Shown: positions 12,601 to 27,600, numbered from the stretch's first letter. The stretch is DNA of 64,000 nt from Mycteria americana (GCF_035582795.1 NC_134370.1:51013501-51077500); one strand, 5' to 3'. Translations and numbers: made by a program. The notes: generated by a model not told the origin, from the sequence alone.

Positions 12601-15600
12601 TGTGGCTATTCCACAAAAAAAAAAAAAAAGGACAACTGACAAAAGTTTCGCTCCAGGATTTAAGTGACCACAAGAAAATCAAGCCCTATGGGCAGGATCA
12701 CAGGGATAATTATAGTTATAATTTCGGTGAGAAGGGTTCATAATCTTTGAAAGCATCTGTATCTTGCTCAACATTTGGGGCTAGTAAGACAGATAAGAGT
12801 ATTGCAAAATTCAGTACATGGGTTTAAGTGGCAATTTGTTTCTTTACAATTTCAAATATTCACGGTAGTATTTCCTTTGTCTTTAAACAGGGTCAAAATG
12901 GTCTTATATTGGTAAGTACCGATTCATTTATACGTACTAAGTTGTGGCTTTGTTCTGTATTTTAAGGACAACATGCCAAATATATTCTCGTGAGAACCTA
13001 CTGGGTTCACTATCTTTACCCAGGTTTGGATCTGGCCCATCGTCTTGAAATCTGTTATTCATCCATCAGGTTTTGTGTCTGGGTAATTGAGAGTCAGCTA
13101 TTGGGTTCTAAATTGCCTTGCAGAATGACAGGAACTTCAACAGACTAAGATTGGCCCTACGGCTGCAGAGGTTCCCCAAAGCCCTCTGTTTCCCCACCAG
13201 TCACAGACCAGCAGCACATTTCAGCTGACTTCTGCAAAGAGCATACCTCTCCCTACCCACATGGGTCTTAATTTTTAAGTAGAGTCAGAGTTCAGCTAGT
13301 CACCTGTATCACGTTACTGGAGACTCAGCTCCCTGAAAATCCCAGCACTGACAAGGTAGAATAAATATTCAGGAAAGTAATGTTATTTTGTACACTAGTC
13401 CTTTAAGTCAGCTACTAACCCAGAAAGATCTGATGGCTGCTCAGGAAGAAGAATTATCTAGAGATTTTCTTTTAACTGATCAAATCCTCTGGCCAGTTAC
13501 TTCTTCATTCAGAGTAGTGTTTTATATGCCACATGCTCACAGAGAAGTAAGCAATACTGAGAATCTCAGCAAAAAATGTTTGTTCTTAAGCCTTTGGTGC
13601 TGCTCCAAGACAACACAAAGAAACTCTGAGATTGAGCTTGCCGCTAATAACTACTCCCTTTGGCTGTGCTCCAGCTTACCTGACTCACTTCACATAAGCA
13701 AAAGGAAAACTGTCAGCTGCATGTCTATAGATATTAATCTAACTGCCAGTATGAGTATATATACTTCACATTCTCACTACGAAAAAAAGGTTTGACACAG
13801 TTTGAATAACAAAAGCCTGGCTTTTCCACCTTGACAGCAGCCATCAGATGAACCTAACCCTGCTGGGTAGTAAGGAAAGCAAGACTTCTTTTACTATCAT
13901 CAAAGTAGAAGTTTTGCCCTCCTTCCCAGGGTAATGCTTGTCTAAATTAGTTACTTCTCCCTTTCTGGGAATTTGGGTACCAGTTTTTATTTCAGACTAT
14001 GTTATTCTCAGTGCCCAACTTCATCAATTCCTGTTAAGCATTTCCATACTGCAGCCTGATTTCTAACATGTACTGGAAGATAGAGGGACAGTTCACAAAA
14101 CAGATTCTTATTTTTTTCCTTCAACTACTGATTTTCAAATATATCTAGAAAAACATATAAAAGCAACTTCAAAAAATTAAAGTGGCAACTGAACTTATAC
14201 AGAATAGTTCTTTTCATATACCTGGAAAAAAGCAGAGGTAGAACATTGGTCTGCACAGAGAAAAACAGTAATTAGAGAGACTGCAGTCAGCCAGAAAAGA
14301 GCCTCTCTGTACTCTCCTGCTGATCCTGGTTCCCTATGGCAGCCTACACCTTCCACCATTTACCTTTATCCCTGCAACACTTTGCAATGCCTCCCACTAA
14401 AATTAAGTCAACAGGAAGGAAGTCAAGCCATTATAATCACAGTGCAGCCTGATGTCAAGATGAGGGCCAAGGTACAAGATTAGGGATGGAGGAGAAATAT
14501 GGGTGCTGATTGTCAATGAGAGTTCTATTTGTTCAGTATGACAATATGTAAAACAATGTTGATATAGCACTAGCAGCTCTGGGCATGGTGGCAAAGCAAG
14601 ATGACACTGTATGTAAGCAGGCCTTATCTTTTCAGTGCAAGCTTTCCAAAGAAATGAGCATTTGGCTTGACTACAATGGAAACTACTGCATTAGATACAA
14701 TAAATATAAAGACTAAACCTCTCCTCTATTTGCCTCTTCCTTAGCCAAACTGCAGTGATGCTATTTGTTCTTGCTGATTTCACTACTCTTGCATATAGAC
14801 CAAGAAAAAGTGCCTGGAAGAAACAGCACAGGCCAGGGAGCTGGGGCATGAGCCCTCAGTCCCCTCTGACACAGGCTTGCTTTGTGTCCTCTGATGGGCT
14901 GCTTCACCTTCTGTAAAATGGACAAAGTAGATGAAATGTATAAGGAAAAAGTGTTTTCAGTTAAAGAACTGAAAGAATTGTTCCGATGACCCATAGCTCA
15001 GGACAGCACGTGCATGCAGCTTTCGGCAATGTTGCTGTGTGGCTGGAAGGTGCAGGCCTGAAGTCCTCTGCCCCAGAAAAGAACTGGTAGAATTGGAGAG
15101 CTGGGCTTCAATTCTTTGGATTCTGGCTTTCTGCTTCTGTAATGTAAGAGGGCTGGAATGAAATCAAAGAACAACAATCACTCCTTGAGAGTGGACAAGC
15201 AGCTACAATGGAGAAAACTAGCTTTACAGCCAAGTTTAATAGTGCCAATGGAATTATTAACATGCTTTAGCATGTGAGGTGTGTATTAATGTGCTTTAGC
15301 CTGTAACTTCACACTACAACGTAGATACAAGAACTGTTGTTAACAGACATCAGGCTAATTGAACTTGCAAACTCCTCAGTTTTACTGTTGCCAAATACTC
15401 TACATCAATTCAGTGAGGTGCTGAGAACCTGTGCTAAGACCGCTCTGCTTCCCCTTAGGAAATGCCATCTTCAGTGAACACACTAGAACACGCCCCAGAT
15501 TTCTCATACAGCACTTGAATGGAGTAGCAGGGACAGCTACAGCCCTTAGCAGTTCCTCTATCTCACAAGCTTCCCTCTGGACACGTATGTGGAAGATATA

Positions 15601-18600
15601 CACATATTGGATATGTGTACACAGAATGGTGTGACTGAGCTCTGCCTGTGCTCTGAGCAAAATGGAAACCATGCAGTCATGTTACTGTGGCAGGGAGCCT
15701 GGACTCTCAGCCTTCACCACTAACTCAGCCCTGGGCTAACAGCAGCTATACAGCTTCCAGCTGGCTGAAAACAGGGCAGAGTGCTCTGCCTGGCTGCAAA
15801 AATACCACAGACATTCCCTGTGTTACTGACCCAATGCATTTTACTACATTATTTTACTTCAGATCAAGAGAACTTGGGATACCTTGTGAGAAGCTTGAGC
15901 AACATGAATATTAATTGGTCATCAGAGCAAAGGTCTGTTAGTAACACTGGTGTCTCACATGCCTCTTTTCTTCTTTTTTTAAGTCAGCCAATGTACACAT
16001 CCTGGGAGGAGACACCACTGTTGTTCCTAAAGGAACATCTGTCCTGCATCACCCAGCAGCGCTAGGGCTGCGGGGCTGTCTGAAGGCTTAGGCATGGAAA
16101 GCTAAAAGCTGTCAAAGGAGATGTAATGATGGATGCATGCAGTCATGATGCTGAGGGTATTTTGCTTAGCTCGCTGGGCAGCTGGGCAGCAAGATTATCC
16201 AAAGAATTATTACTACTTTATTTACAGACATCTTTTATAAAATAGCCATGAGGACACAGCCAGGCTCGGGGTTATTTACAGCATGGTAGGGGAACATGGT
16301 CCTGGAAACTCATGTAAAAGAAAGCAGCCCGCAAGCTGGATTTGAGCAACCAGAGTTTGCACTCCCTACAGCAGGGAGTGTTCATGGCTGCATTGGGAGC
16401 AATGGTAGCAGGAGGGGTCCTACTTCCACCCATACCAACAGCTCTGTACCTCAATTTGCTCACTCCAACAGCTGAATAGTAGTGTTTGGTGGGTAGGACA
16501 AGCCCACGGCACAATTACTGCTCTACTGACACAGTCCTGACAGGATCCTCATAGCAGCAAACATCATCTGAAATACCTGGGTCTTTCCCTTTGTCACAAA
16601 TGTTGTCACAAAAGGAAGATATTAACTACTAAGATATTTTTGCAATACTTCTTATGTTAACACCTTTTGGGATTTGTAGTACAGGCCAGTCTTAATACAC
16701 CCACATGCTATTCTTCATTCAGTAGTGATCAGACAGAGTCTTTTGTAAACACAAAGTGATTTCCACTGAATTTATCTGAATGTGCTGGCACAGAAAAAGG
16801 AAAATCTGGTTCACAATCAATCATTCATTTTCAACAGAGCTAGCTGAGAAATGCCTTCCAGCTGTGTGGTTTATCTACCATGGAAATCTCAATTTCACAT
16901 ATGCAAACCCAAGACGTAGTGCACCCAGCTCTTTGAGACAGGAGTTTTGAGGCACTGAAATTAGGAAGACTACGTGGCAGAATTTCTAGAAAAACTGGTT
17001 TTGTACCAAAAAAAGGGGGTTTGTTTGGTTTGTTTGTTTTTTTTTAATTGAGCAGGAGTGAGAAACAAGCAAAAACTGCTGTAGCTTAGAGGCCTGTGAG
17101 TGGAGTTGCAGATTTATGTCAAGGAAAGGATAACTGTTAGTAAAGATCAAGGTACATAAAGGCTGGAATAACTACAGCATTTTATAGAAAAGACAAAAGT
17201 TTCCCATCCGAACTGCTGATGTTGGTGTAGAAGTTCCCATACTCTGTTGCCAGCTCTTAAGGGCATTCAATTCATCCAAACATAGTACTGAAAAAGTGAG
17301 TGGTACTTCATGACATGGTTTCCACTGGCTGGGACTAAACTTCTATTTTATGCATCAATTAAAAAGTACCTATTTAATTATCAAGTCTCCAAACCTATGA
17401 TATGTAATATATTAAAGTCTTCTTGCAAACTCACTATCTTATCACAGAAACCCCAAACCTTTTAAAATTACTGAAGTGTTTTTACAATAAAGGCTTCTCA
17501 CCAATTTTTCTGACACTGGTGTAGTCTTAGCTCCCTGGAAAGTGTTAAATTTCAGTGTCATTGTCTTGGACATCAAGTTTCAACCTCAAGAAACTATCAT
17601 TTCCTGGTATATCCTGATATATATTTTCCTGGGAAATATTCTTGAGTATGTATATCCCATGGTATGGAATTTATGCTCTTCTGGATGGATCTGTTATTTG
17701 CCAAAAAATACGTAGAAGATAGTATACAGTATTCTATAATGTCAGCATAACATTTATTAGCTTTTTAAAAGAACTTCAATAACTTTAAGATAGTACCATG
17801 AAGATCTAAGAGGAAAGAAATTAATTTGATTGGCAGCGAACTGGAGTCAAAGATGTAATTTACAGCAACATCAGGCCTATTTAAACTGAAAAACACTGAC
17901 TTGAGTCTGAGTATCCACACTGCAAACAATGTCATGTGCTAACCTATATCTTGAATAATCTTAAAGAGCTTTAACAGGGAAGTAAGTCTGTCTTTGAGCA
18001 CCAGAATTGAAATTGCCAATTCTGTCACATGCACTATGTTTAAGTCAGATTCACCTCCACTATCCATATCCTTGGAAACTGTCTTTCACATGAAAAAATG
18101 AGCCTCTAATAATATCCTCCTGACTATTAATTTTCCTTCAGAAAAGATCTGAACTTGCTTTGCCACTGATGACCCGATCTAACATTAGATTCTGGCATTC
18201 ACAATTCATGGAAGATGTTAACATACCAGAGAGACTTCAAAGAAGCCACAAGGAATATTATAGGTTTGGAAAAGAAACCTTCTAACAAAGGCTCAAGGAA
18301 CTCAATCTATATAGTTTAAGAGAAGTGAGAAACTACTTCCTCTATGTTATAAGTACTTCAATGAGGAACAAAAGTATGCTAACAGGAGGCTCTTCACATT
18401 CTAAGCAAAGGATTAAAAGCAATCACTGTCTAAAAGAAGTCAAAGCTAGACAAACTCACAGCGAAAAGCAAGCTGCCAAGGAGAGTAATTATCCATTGGG
18501 CACTAATGAAGTATCTTTTACATGCAATGCTTCAAGGAAGAGTGGATGTTTTTTCCCTTCTGAAGGATATGGACTCATTGAAATAGAAATTAATCCAGGG

Positions 18601-21600
18601 AGGTCCAATGGCCTGTGTTATACAGATCAGGCTGGGTGATCCCAAAAGACCTTCCTGCATTAGAAAGAATCACGATGAATCTTCAGAGTCAAGGAGAAAC
18701 ACAAGTTGCAAGTACCTCTTTTGGTATTTAAATCCAAATGGTCTCAGCTTACAGCTTGTGAACAGCTGCTAGCTATTAATGTGTAATTAAATCAAAGGCA
18801 CAATTAAAAATCTCTTGATATTATCTATTCTTTGTAGAGCCTACCTAGGGCAAAAGACTGGGATGAAGAAAAATTTCACCAGTTTGAGCAAGTTATTGCA
18901 GGTCAAATTATCATAACACCTTCCATTCTTGTAAGTTAGCTTTTCACTGTGGGCTATGCAATATTGCTAGATAGAGCCAGACAGCTTGTACGATAAGGAA
19001 AAGTTTATAAGGGTCTGGCTTTCTGTGTACTGAAAAGTATGGAAACTTTCCTCTGTCAACATGAAGTCACTTCTTTCAGCAATTCTCTTCAGAAGGCTGG
19101 AATAGCTGCATTACTGTGCATATGCCTGTTACTTCCATAGGGAAAAGTAATTAATGTCAGTAAATAATCCAAATATTATCACAGATCCAAACTCTACTTG
19201 TCACACTTGTGGGCTCTGAAGAGAGACAATACCATCACGAGAGGGTCAGAGGCACTGTGGCTGGCTGCGGTGCTGCTGCCTGCAGACCCAACCTGGTGAG
19301 CTACCAGGCCTGCAGTTCCCCAAGAGTTTAACAGCAACAGCAGTTGAGATTGTCAAAAAATCGAGGGGCTAAAGTGTCTCTATGTGAGATTTTTGTTGGC
19401 ATTTGGCCCTTTTCTATCTAATGGCACACTGGAAAGATGGAATTAAGTTAAAAAACAAAAAAAGTCTTAAAAATTCAGAAAAGGCTCCTTTTCCCAATTT
19501 TGGGTAAAGGCTGAAACAGGGGAATTTTTATATTAATTGCATAGTTAAGGCTTGACAAATATGTCTCTTTGTTAATTTACACAGGTCCTGATGGAGAGAA
19601 GGCCTGGCCAAAGAAATACCCATTTTGTGGAGGAGTATTCCAATCGCCAATAGATTTCCACAAAGATATTCTCCAGTATGATTCTAATCTCTTGCCTTTA
19701 GAATTCATAGGCTATAATGTGCCCTCCACTGACCAGTTTACATTGACCAATAATGGTCATTCAGGTAAGGAAGTCTCAATGACAGCAAGGGATTGTGGAG
19801 GAAAGAGTTGCTGGAGCTTGTGATTTTTTTATTTCATGGGTGAACTACTTTGATTATCGGATGACATTAAGCTGTGATGATGAAGCCTTCACATCAGCAT
19901 ACCTACATCTAGAGAACAGGCTAGGGAAACTTTGGAACGTACTAAGTAAAAATGGATTCACAGTAGGCCGAATTGACTGTAGTTTTTAAATAAACTCTAG
20001 GCATGTCAGAATTAATTCCTGAGCTTTTCTTATTAATTTGGTTGGAGTGCTCCGAAACAGAAACAGACTTTGTGATTCCGTTAAAAAGAGATAAACTGAT
20101 AAAATATGGGTGCAATGGGTCTCTGACATTCCAGTCTAATCAAAGCAGCTCAGCTGAATTGGGGGGGGAAGCTAGGAGCACCATTCTGTTCCTTTGACTT
20201 GTGATACAAACCTCTTTAATGTAAAACAAGTCAGAAAGATTAAAAGACAGAAAAATAATTAGAAATAGCATACAAACATGCCCTCAACTGTAGTACTAAA
20301 TCAAAGTGTCAGTACGGTAGGTAAAAGCAGAGAAGATGCAGTCTCATAAAGGTCTACTATATTGACACAATATACAATACCAGTAAGCTAGTCCCACCAT
20401 TTTTGTTCCTTCTTGAAACATTTGAAGACAGAAATAAGAACAGTTATAAGGCCCTCCTTCTTTGTATCCTCCTCTATTGCATAAGCATCAAAAGAACCTG
20501 TGTTATAAAATGGTCTCTGCCTCTGCTCTTCTCTGGCATGCTTGGTTAAAAGATGCCCGACAGGCAAACATCTCTTTTTTTATCCCTCACTCTTTCAGTG
20601 GGGTAAACCTGCTCTGTAGAACATCATAAGCCCATTCTTCAGTAAGGGCCAACCAACCTCTTAGGGCATGGTTCCTGGTTTTCCTCTTCATCAATTTCTG
20701 CATCAAAACCAGGCTGCTTTAGACTAGGAATGGCTGGAACACCCTTTCCTTGTGAACCTTCTTTTCCTAAGAGCCTTTCTTGGTCCTGAGTGAAAGATTG
20801 TACTGTCACAGTTGAATGTATTAGGCTGATGTAAGTGACAGGCAATAGGCAGAGAAGGAAACATTGTCATTGTGGACTTTAACTGTGCCAGAGAGCAGGT
20901 GTAGACAAAAGAACAACACTGAGAGCCTGTCCCTCACATAACAGTCACACAGGTAAAAGCAAATTCCTTGTAGAGCCTACATCACTAACATTGTCAGATC
21001 TTGCCCCTAAAACAAGAAGTTCAACTACTTCCTAATGAAAGCCAAGACAAAAATATATCCCCCCCTCAGTAAAAAAGGGAATTCACTTCTAAGGTCAGTG
21101 CCCTCCTAGAAAGCAGGGGACATGCAAACCACTTTAACAACCTTACTCAGATACAAACCTTAATTGCTCTGAGTAATGACAAATTACCCTATGTTAGAGT
21201 AATCATTACACCATCTGCTGCTATCTTCTCTTATGGCTAGAGAGGAAATCAGTAGGATGCTTAGTATTGTGGTATCAGTCATTCCTACATATAATTAATG
21301 TGCTTCAACCGGCCAGCTAATCCAGATACAATTACCTACTTCAGCTAGACTGAAAACAGTAGAGCTCAAAAAAAGCTTTTTAGCACTAGCATAAAAATAC
21401 ACAGGTTGGCGGCTGTTCCATCATTAAGGTTTTGAGCCTTTTTCCCCTGCAAAACATGTCTGGAACACTCCAGAAACAAACTGTATTCACAGTGGAAAAC
21501 AATAAAGATAAATAGCAAAGAAATAAATCTGTTCTTTACATAAACCATTGCTTTATGAAGTACCAAACTTCTCAAGTGAACAACTCAGTTTCTGCTGAGT

Positions 21601-24600
21601 TGAGAATTACAACTGTAATTTCTACACAAAAAAAATAACCAGCCTGTCTTCCATACTGGAGAGCATCAGTGAGCAGAAACGAGGGTAATGCATACAAAGG
21701 TCTCCCTCCAGCACGTCAAGAGAGGAAATGCTAGTTCTTAAGGCCTGTGATTATCTTGCTGCTTGACATCAACGCTTTGGGTTTCGGGGGGAGCAGGGAG
21801 AGGGGGAAGTTTATTTGGTGTTGCCATACGCTCCTAAAAGAAGATTAAGAGGCAGAGGAGTTAAATATAACAAGAGTTTAAAAATACCACATGAAATATT
21901 AATTTATTAAGCCATTTTCAACCATTATAAGGGGATTGAAAGAAGGCACATGAGCCTAAGTTTTGCTTCGACACGTCAATAACTGTCTCTTCAATAAGAC
22001 AGAGATAATTTTGCATTCTTCAGGGAGAACAAAGATTTCCATTAGCAACAATTCTCACATTTAATTCCTTTAGTTTAAGAAAACGGGTATATTCTAAATT
22101 CTCCTGAATTGCCTAGAAAGGCTTAAAGACAACTAAAGTGTTTATCTCCTACCACAGACTGAGATGGATTTGAGTTAAGAATCTGCTTTGTTCATGCTCC
22201 ATATTTAATATACTTAGACACAGTATTTTTATTTGCCCTGTGCTTGAAAGCTGTGGTATCATTTGCTCCCATCTGGTTTTGGTCCGCTTACAGTGAAAAT
22301 GTATCTGTCACCTACTATGTACATCAGAAACCTCCCGTTTGAATACACTGCATCTCAACTTCACCTACACTGGGGAAACAGAAACAAGTCAGAAGGCTCA
22401 GAGCACACAGTCAGTGGGAAGCATTTTGCAGCAGAGGTAAGACAAGCTCAGATCAGGGAAAGAAACAAAGGAGGCTGGGGAGGTCCCATTGTTTCAAAGT
22501 GGGATCTTTATCTTGGGTATATGACTGTAAAAGGCTGCAAGGTTCTAATCCACGTATTTATGATCTGGGTATATACTAAAAAAATGCATCGTGCACCGCA
22601 AAAAAGATGGACTCCGATGTACTTTCATGAATATACCACAAGTCACAGAGTTAGATTTAGGTTCTAAACTCAGGGCTGGCACTAGGTCACTTGAGTAATT
22701 TCAAGCAAATTGCTAGGTATTTGACACCTTGGTTCTTCTCTGTAAACCAGGTATATCTTTCAGCTGCATGACGTTGCTTCTCTGTCTACCTTTACTCACC
22801 TTCTTCTATCCAGTGAAGAACTATTTGTTATCTTTTCTAATCCTAAATTATGGATTTGGGAATAGATTTTGAAAAGCAGTACCAATCGAATATTTACCCC
22901 AAAACAATTAAAAGAGAAATCAGTCAGAATAATTTGGTTGCATAACAGCACTTTAGGAATTTGTTTCTTCTCTAGTTACATTTAACACCTGGTTTTGCAT
23001 TCTAAACATTGGAGAGCCCCAAGAGTGCTAAGGTGTTACTTTTTCAGAAAAATTTACTAGTACTACAGTCAAGATACCTTGAAGCTGACTGATCCTCTCC
23101 CCCATCTGCATTAGGGGAGGTGGGGGGGGCAGTAACTCACTACAGCGGGGCTGGGAGTGGGAGTTCCAAGACCTTTTGCTTTTCTCTAAAAAGATCTTAC
23201 CACTACACCCAGAAATCACTGAAGGATCCCATTGTATTGTCTTAGCTTGAGGTGGCTGCACTGGTCCTTTTTAGCTGTGAAACAGAAACGTGAGCATGCC
23301 CTAGATGTTACCATAACATAGTATCTCCTTCTTTGTAGCTGCATATTGTACATTATAACTCTGAGAAATATCCAGATATAACAGCAGCAATGGACAAAGC
23401 GGATGGACTGGCGGTTTTGGCTATTCTTCTTGAGGTAGGATGCAGGACCTTTTTTTTTTTGGTTTAGAATATGCTTCAATCATTAAGTCATCAGAGACCT
23501 TTAATGTACAAAATTACCTAGATTATTTAATGATACTGTGGCTAAATAAAGGTTCTTCCTTTTCTCTTTCACAAAAACAGGCTAGATTCCAGCAGCACAT
23601 ACATAAACAGAACAAATTTTAAGAAAAGAGGAATTCTGAGTATTTTCCTCATGTTTTTCAGTAAATTAACTTCAGCTATGTTAAATCCATTTTTGCATTC
23701 ATTTACAAACTAAGGATTGGTAGAGTTTATCAAAAAACAGACAACAGTGAATTTCAAGCTCACTTACTAAAATCTGCCTATTGTAGCATGAAGCAGTTTT
23801 AACACAGCAGAGAGGCACAGGCAGACACAACTCTGGCTTTGGCCACTATATGTAATTAGGATTTGACCACAGTCTTCAGGTCGCAAACTTCCCAGACTCT
23901 TTGAATTACAGATTACAGTAAACAAGTAAATTCAGTGCCCTTACTAAGATGACAGAAGGACAGCTTTCCAGTTTTTCCCTCTAAAGACCCACATACAAGC
24001 AATTAAAGATAATAATGATCTGAAAGAAAAATTTTTAGAAGCTTGTACATATATAATTCTCCTTTTTCTTGAGGATTAAAACTCCTCAATAAGATAACTA
24101 TAAAGATGATTTTTAAATGTGAGGATTTTCTGCAGCATAAAAAAACCTGAAAACACCCAGGTTTTCACATTTCCATCAAAAAAGTTAAAATGTTCTAGTT
24201 AGCAGACAAAGCTCTAATTCTCATTAATATTATCCAAGCTCACTTCCCAGCAGCTCTAAGACTTTGACAATAATTTTGTGCTAAATTTCAGTTCATTTGG
24301 AAGTTGCAGCTGTGAAAAGTGTCAGAATATTGTATATTATGCTAGGGAATAATACTGAGATTCTGGTTATTTCTAAGCAATGGTGTTTAAAAATCAAATA
24401 AAGGAACAATGGAGACTAGGTCTTTGAAAAACTTTCAGACAGCTGGTAGCTATTACAGTTGATCTAAGGACACCAGTTTACTATGTCTGGTTGTCAGAGG
24501 AGTTGCTAAGCACCAACTCTAAAGAATTCATAAAAAAGGCATTGATTATTAGACTGAAAAGCTGCTGGTAGCAGTTGAAAAACATGATCTTGTTTGACAG

Positions 24601-27600
24601 CTGAGTTATGGCCCTTGCCAGATAGTTAGGTTACAGCCCTTGCCAGCGGCCCTGCGGTACCCAATAGTGTCATTCTTTATCTTCCTGGACTGTGAGGAGC
24701 AATAAACTAAAAAATGTTTGTGGGTGGAAAAATGTGGCTTTGACTAGAAACCAGTAGATGATCTGAGAAGCCTGTCAGTTGAGAACTTATGCCTGCAATG
24801 TTCTCAGAGGAAACAGTTTCTCTTCATTTGCACAGCATGCTGAACAGGCAAGGGCAATATGGTCTTTCAAGTGCACACAAGAGGTCTACACTGCAGTTGT
24901 TAAGATAGCATTATGACAAAGCAGCTCTAATAGCTCTGGAGTGAGTAAGAGCATTATTGGGGTTCTGAGGATATTGTTAATGTTTTGAGTAAAAAGAGTA
25001 CTTATGCCATTCTAGTGTATGAATATCTGGGCAGTGGAGACACTTGCCTTATGACAGAGGCCATCAAATACTGCTGTCTGCTGTGTGCAGAAGCTAAGAC
25101 TCATATTCAGACTGTGGTGATTTGCACAGCTGTTAATAGTCTGCTCATTACAGATTGGACCCTTCAACCCATCCTATGAAAAGATCTTCAGGCACTTCCG
25201 GAATGTGAAATACAAGGGTGAGTGGCTATAAGCCTGCATTGGATTGAGAATGGCTAAGGGTATCAGATGTCACCCTGAGAGGGATTGAACCAGCTGAAGA
25301 AACAGTCCAGAAATCCCAGGCAAACCTGTTACAAACTGTGAAAGACTTACAAATGCAGTGCATTTCTGTGAAGAGTGTATAGCTAGCATGCACCACGTGT
25401 TTCTGACTGGGCCTTATTTCTTCCACATTGTGTTTTTTGGTTAGTATGGCCACAGTTTATCTTACAGAATTCTGATTTGGTATCTAAGACAAGATTTGTA
25501 CATAGGAAACCTAAAAAGCTGTGTTCCTTATTAAACTGGGATCATCTCTGTTAAAATGTATTTTTCTTTTCCTAGTGATATGACTGAAAGCATCCTACTT
25601 ACTGAAAAGCAAATTCACTTCACTGGTATACTACCTGTGTAGTAATGACGCAGCATTTAACACAAATATCCTATTTTAGATCAGGTGGTCCAAGTCCCTG
25701 GTTTCAATATTCGAGAACTGCTTCCTGACAGGCTGGATGAGTATTATCGCTATGAAGGATCCCTGACAACTCCTCCTTGCTACCCTAGCGTTCTCTGGAC
25801 AGTTTTCCGACACCCCGTTAAAATTTCACAAGAGCAGGCAAGTTTACATATAGCATGTGTTTTCCTGATTGGTGTCTGATGAAGAACAGTAAATGCATAT
25901 TCTCATGTCCTGGATTTCTCTTACATTCCTGCAGAACTGAAAGATGACCATTGCTAAAATCCTTTAAGTGGGAAGAACAGCATAGAACTGACATAAATCA
26001 ATATCCTATTCTGTTTGTAGTTAGGTCTGCAATGTTCTCAGAGGAAACAGTTTCTCTTCGTTTGCACAGCATGCTGAACAGGCAAGGGCGTTCTCAGTTG
26101 ACCAGAATAAATAAAGGATAGACAACTGCATAGCAATTGGTATAGTATCAGCTTAAAAAAATCACAGTCAAGTGAGATTAATTTCTGTTTTCACTATGTA
26201 CTTACTCCCTTGCTTTGAGTCTTTCCATAAGTCACTTCCAGATCATTTTTGTTCAGGCTTCATGTCTGAACCCTGTTCACTAAGTATTTTAGTGCTACTT
26301 TGATCCTGACTGACTTAGGTATGAGGTTGGGTAGATATTAAGTTTCTAACAAGCATGTGATGTGTTATTTGTCAATCTTGAATCCCCTGGCTTTTCTCCA
26401 ACTTACATTTTTTGTGCTCACTTAATTAACTTTTTTTGTTCTTAGGTGGCCACTTACATCGACTCCCAATCACTATCTTCTGATTCACCTAATTATAAAC
26501 ACAGGGGAAAAATGTTATTATCAAAATCTCTGATCAAATTACTGCATGCTCCTTGTTATGAAAGTCCATTCTTTACTTTGTCCATTCTGCCAGATCATGT
26601 CTCTACCAAAATAGAGAGTTCTTTCATAAAGTAGCTTTTAGTACTGCTTAGGAGTTAGACTGTGCTAGGGAGAACATGCTGCAAAAGGCCACCATGTTTC
26701 CTCCCACCCATTTTTTCTGGCAGATAATTACTAAGCAGGATTAATTTTATCAGGATGTAAACAAAATACAGGTGTGGGTTTGGAGATGTCACACTGTTTA
26801 CACATTATTCTGTATTCAGGCTCACAGGCCATGCAAGACTTAAGTAATACTTAATGCATCCTCTTCCCTTTGACTACCCCTTTGATTTCAAACACACACT
26901 CTCAAGTGATCATACACTGGCATTGCTTTTTCTGTCTTCTGGGAACTGAACAGGGTGCTTCCCTTTATAGTTACTGACACTGGAAACAGCCATGTACTGC
27001 ACAGAGAGTGATGACCCAGAACCCCTGGAAATGGTCAATAACTTCCGAAACGTTCAGGAATTTCACGAAAGATTGGTTTTTATCTCCTTCCGTGAAGGTA
27101 AGTTGTATGAATGCTTCTATGCAAAGAAACAGTGAACAGTGATTTGTGTAAACATGAAATACTGAAGTGGCAGTCCTGTTGCACAGTACCACTACAAAAA
27201 TACAGCAATCTCATTTTCCCCGCAGTTCACTTTGTTCCCTTTTCTTCTCTTACTGCATAGTTGCATGGGCAACTGTACGAGAATAAGGTATTCAGAGACT
27301 ATATAAGAAGGTTTTTTTTCCACAGTGGGTATCCGGCAAGCCCCGCAACCCTTCTGATCAAAGGCAAGGAGATAAAAGAAGGAAGGCATGCTAGGCCTTT
27401 CATGCTTAGCAGAAATATTCACTCCAAACACTAAACACCTCTCTACAGCTGAGCTGTTTCAGTCAGCATAAGTGCTTGAGCCTTGTCTCATGAGTGACAT
27501 TTGCTGGTTCTCAGCAATATCAGGATTGTTTTTCTGCAGACCACACATTTAAAGAGAATCACAACTTTGCCTTTCAGGGAGACTGGTTTTGGGAAATTAC

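Noticed and set aside
13388..13795. 135-codon + strand frame in CA12 intron 2
   Set aside because: It starts with TTG, has no domain or splice context, and lies in a well-defined intron.
18325..18639. 104-codon + strand frame
   Set aside because: It falls inside the decayed CR1 fragment and is a by-product of it.
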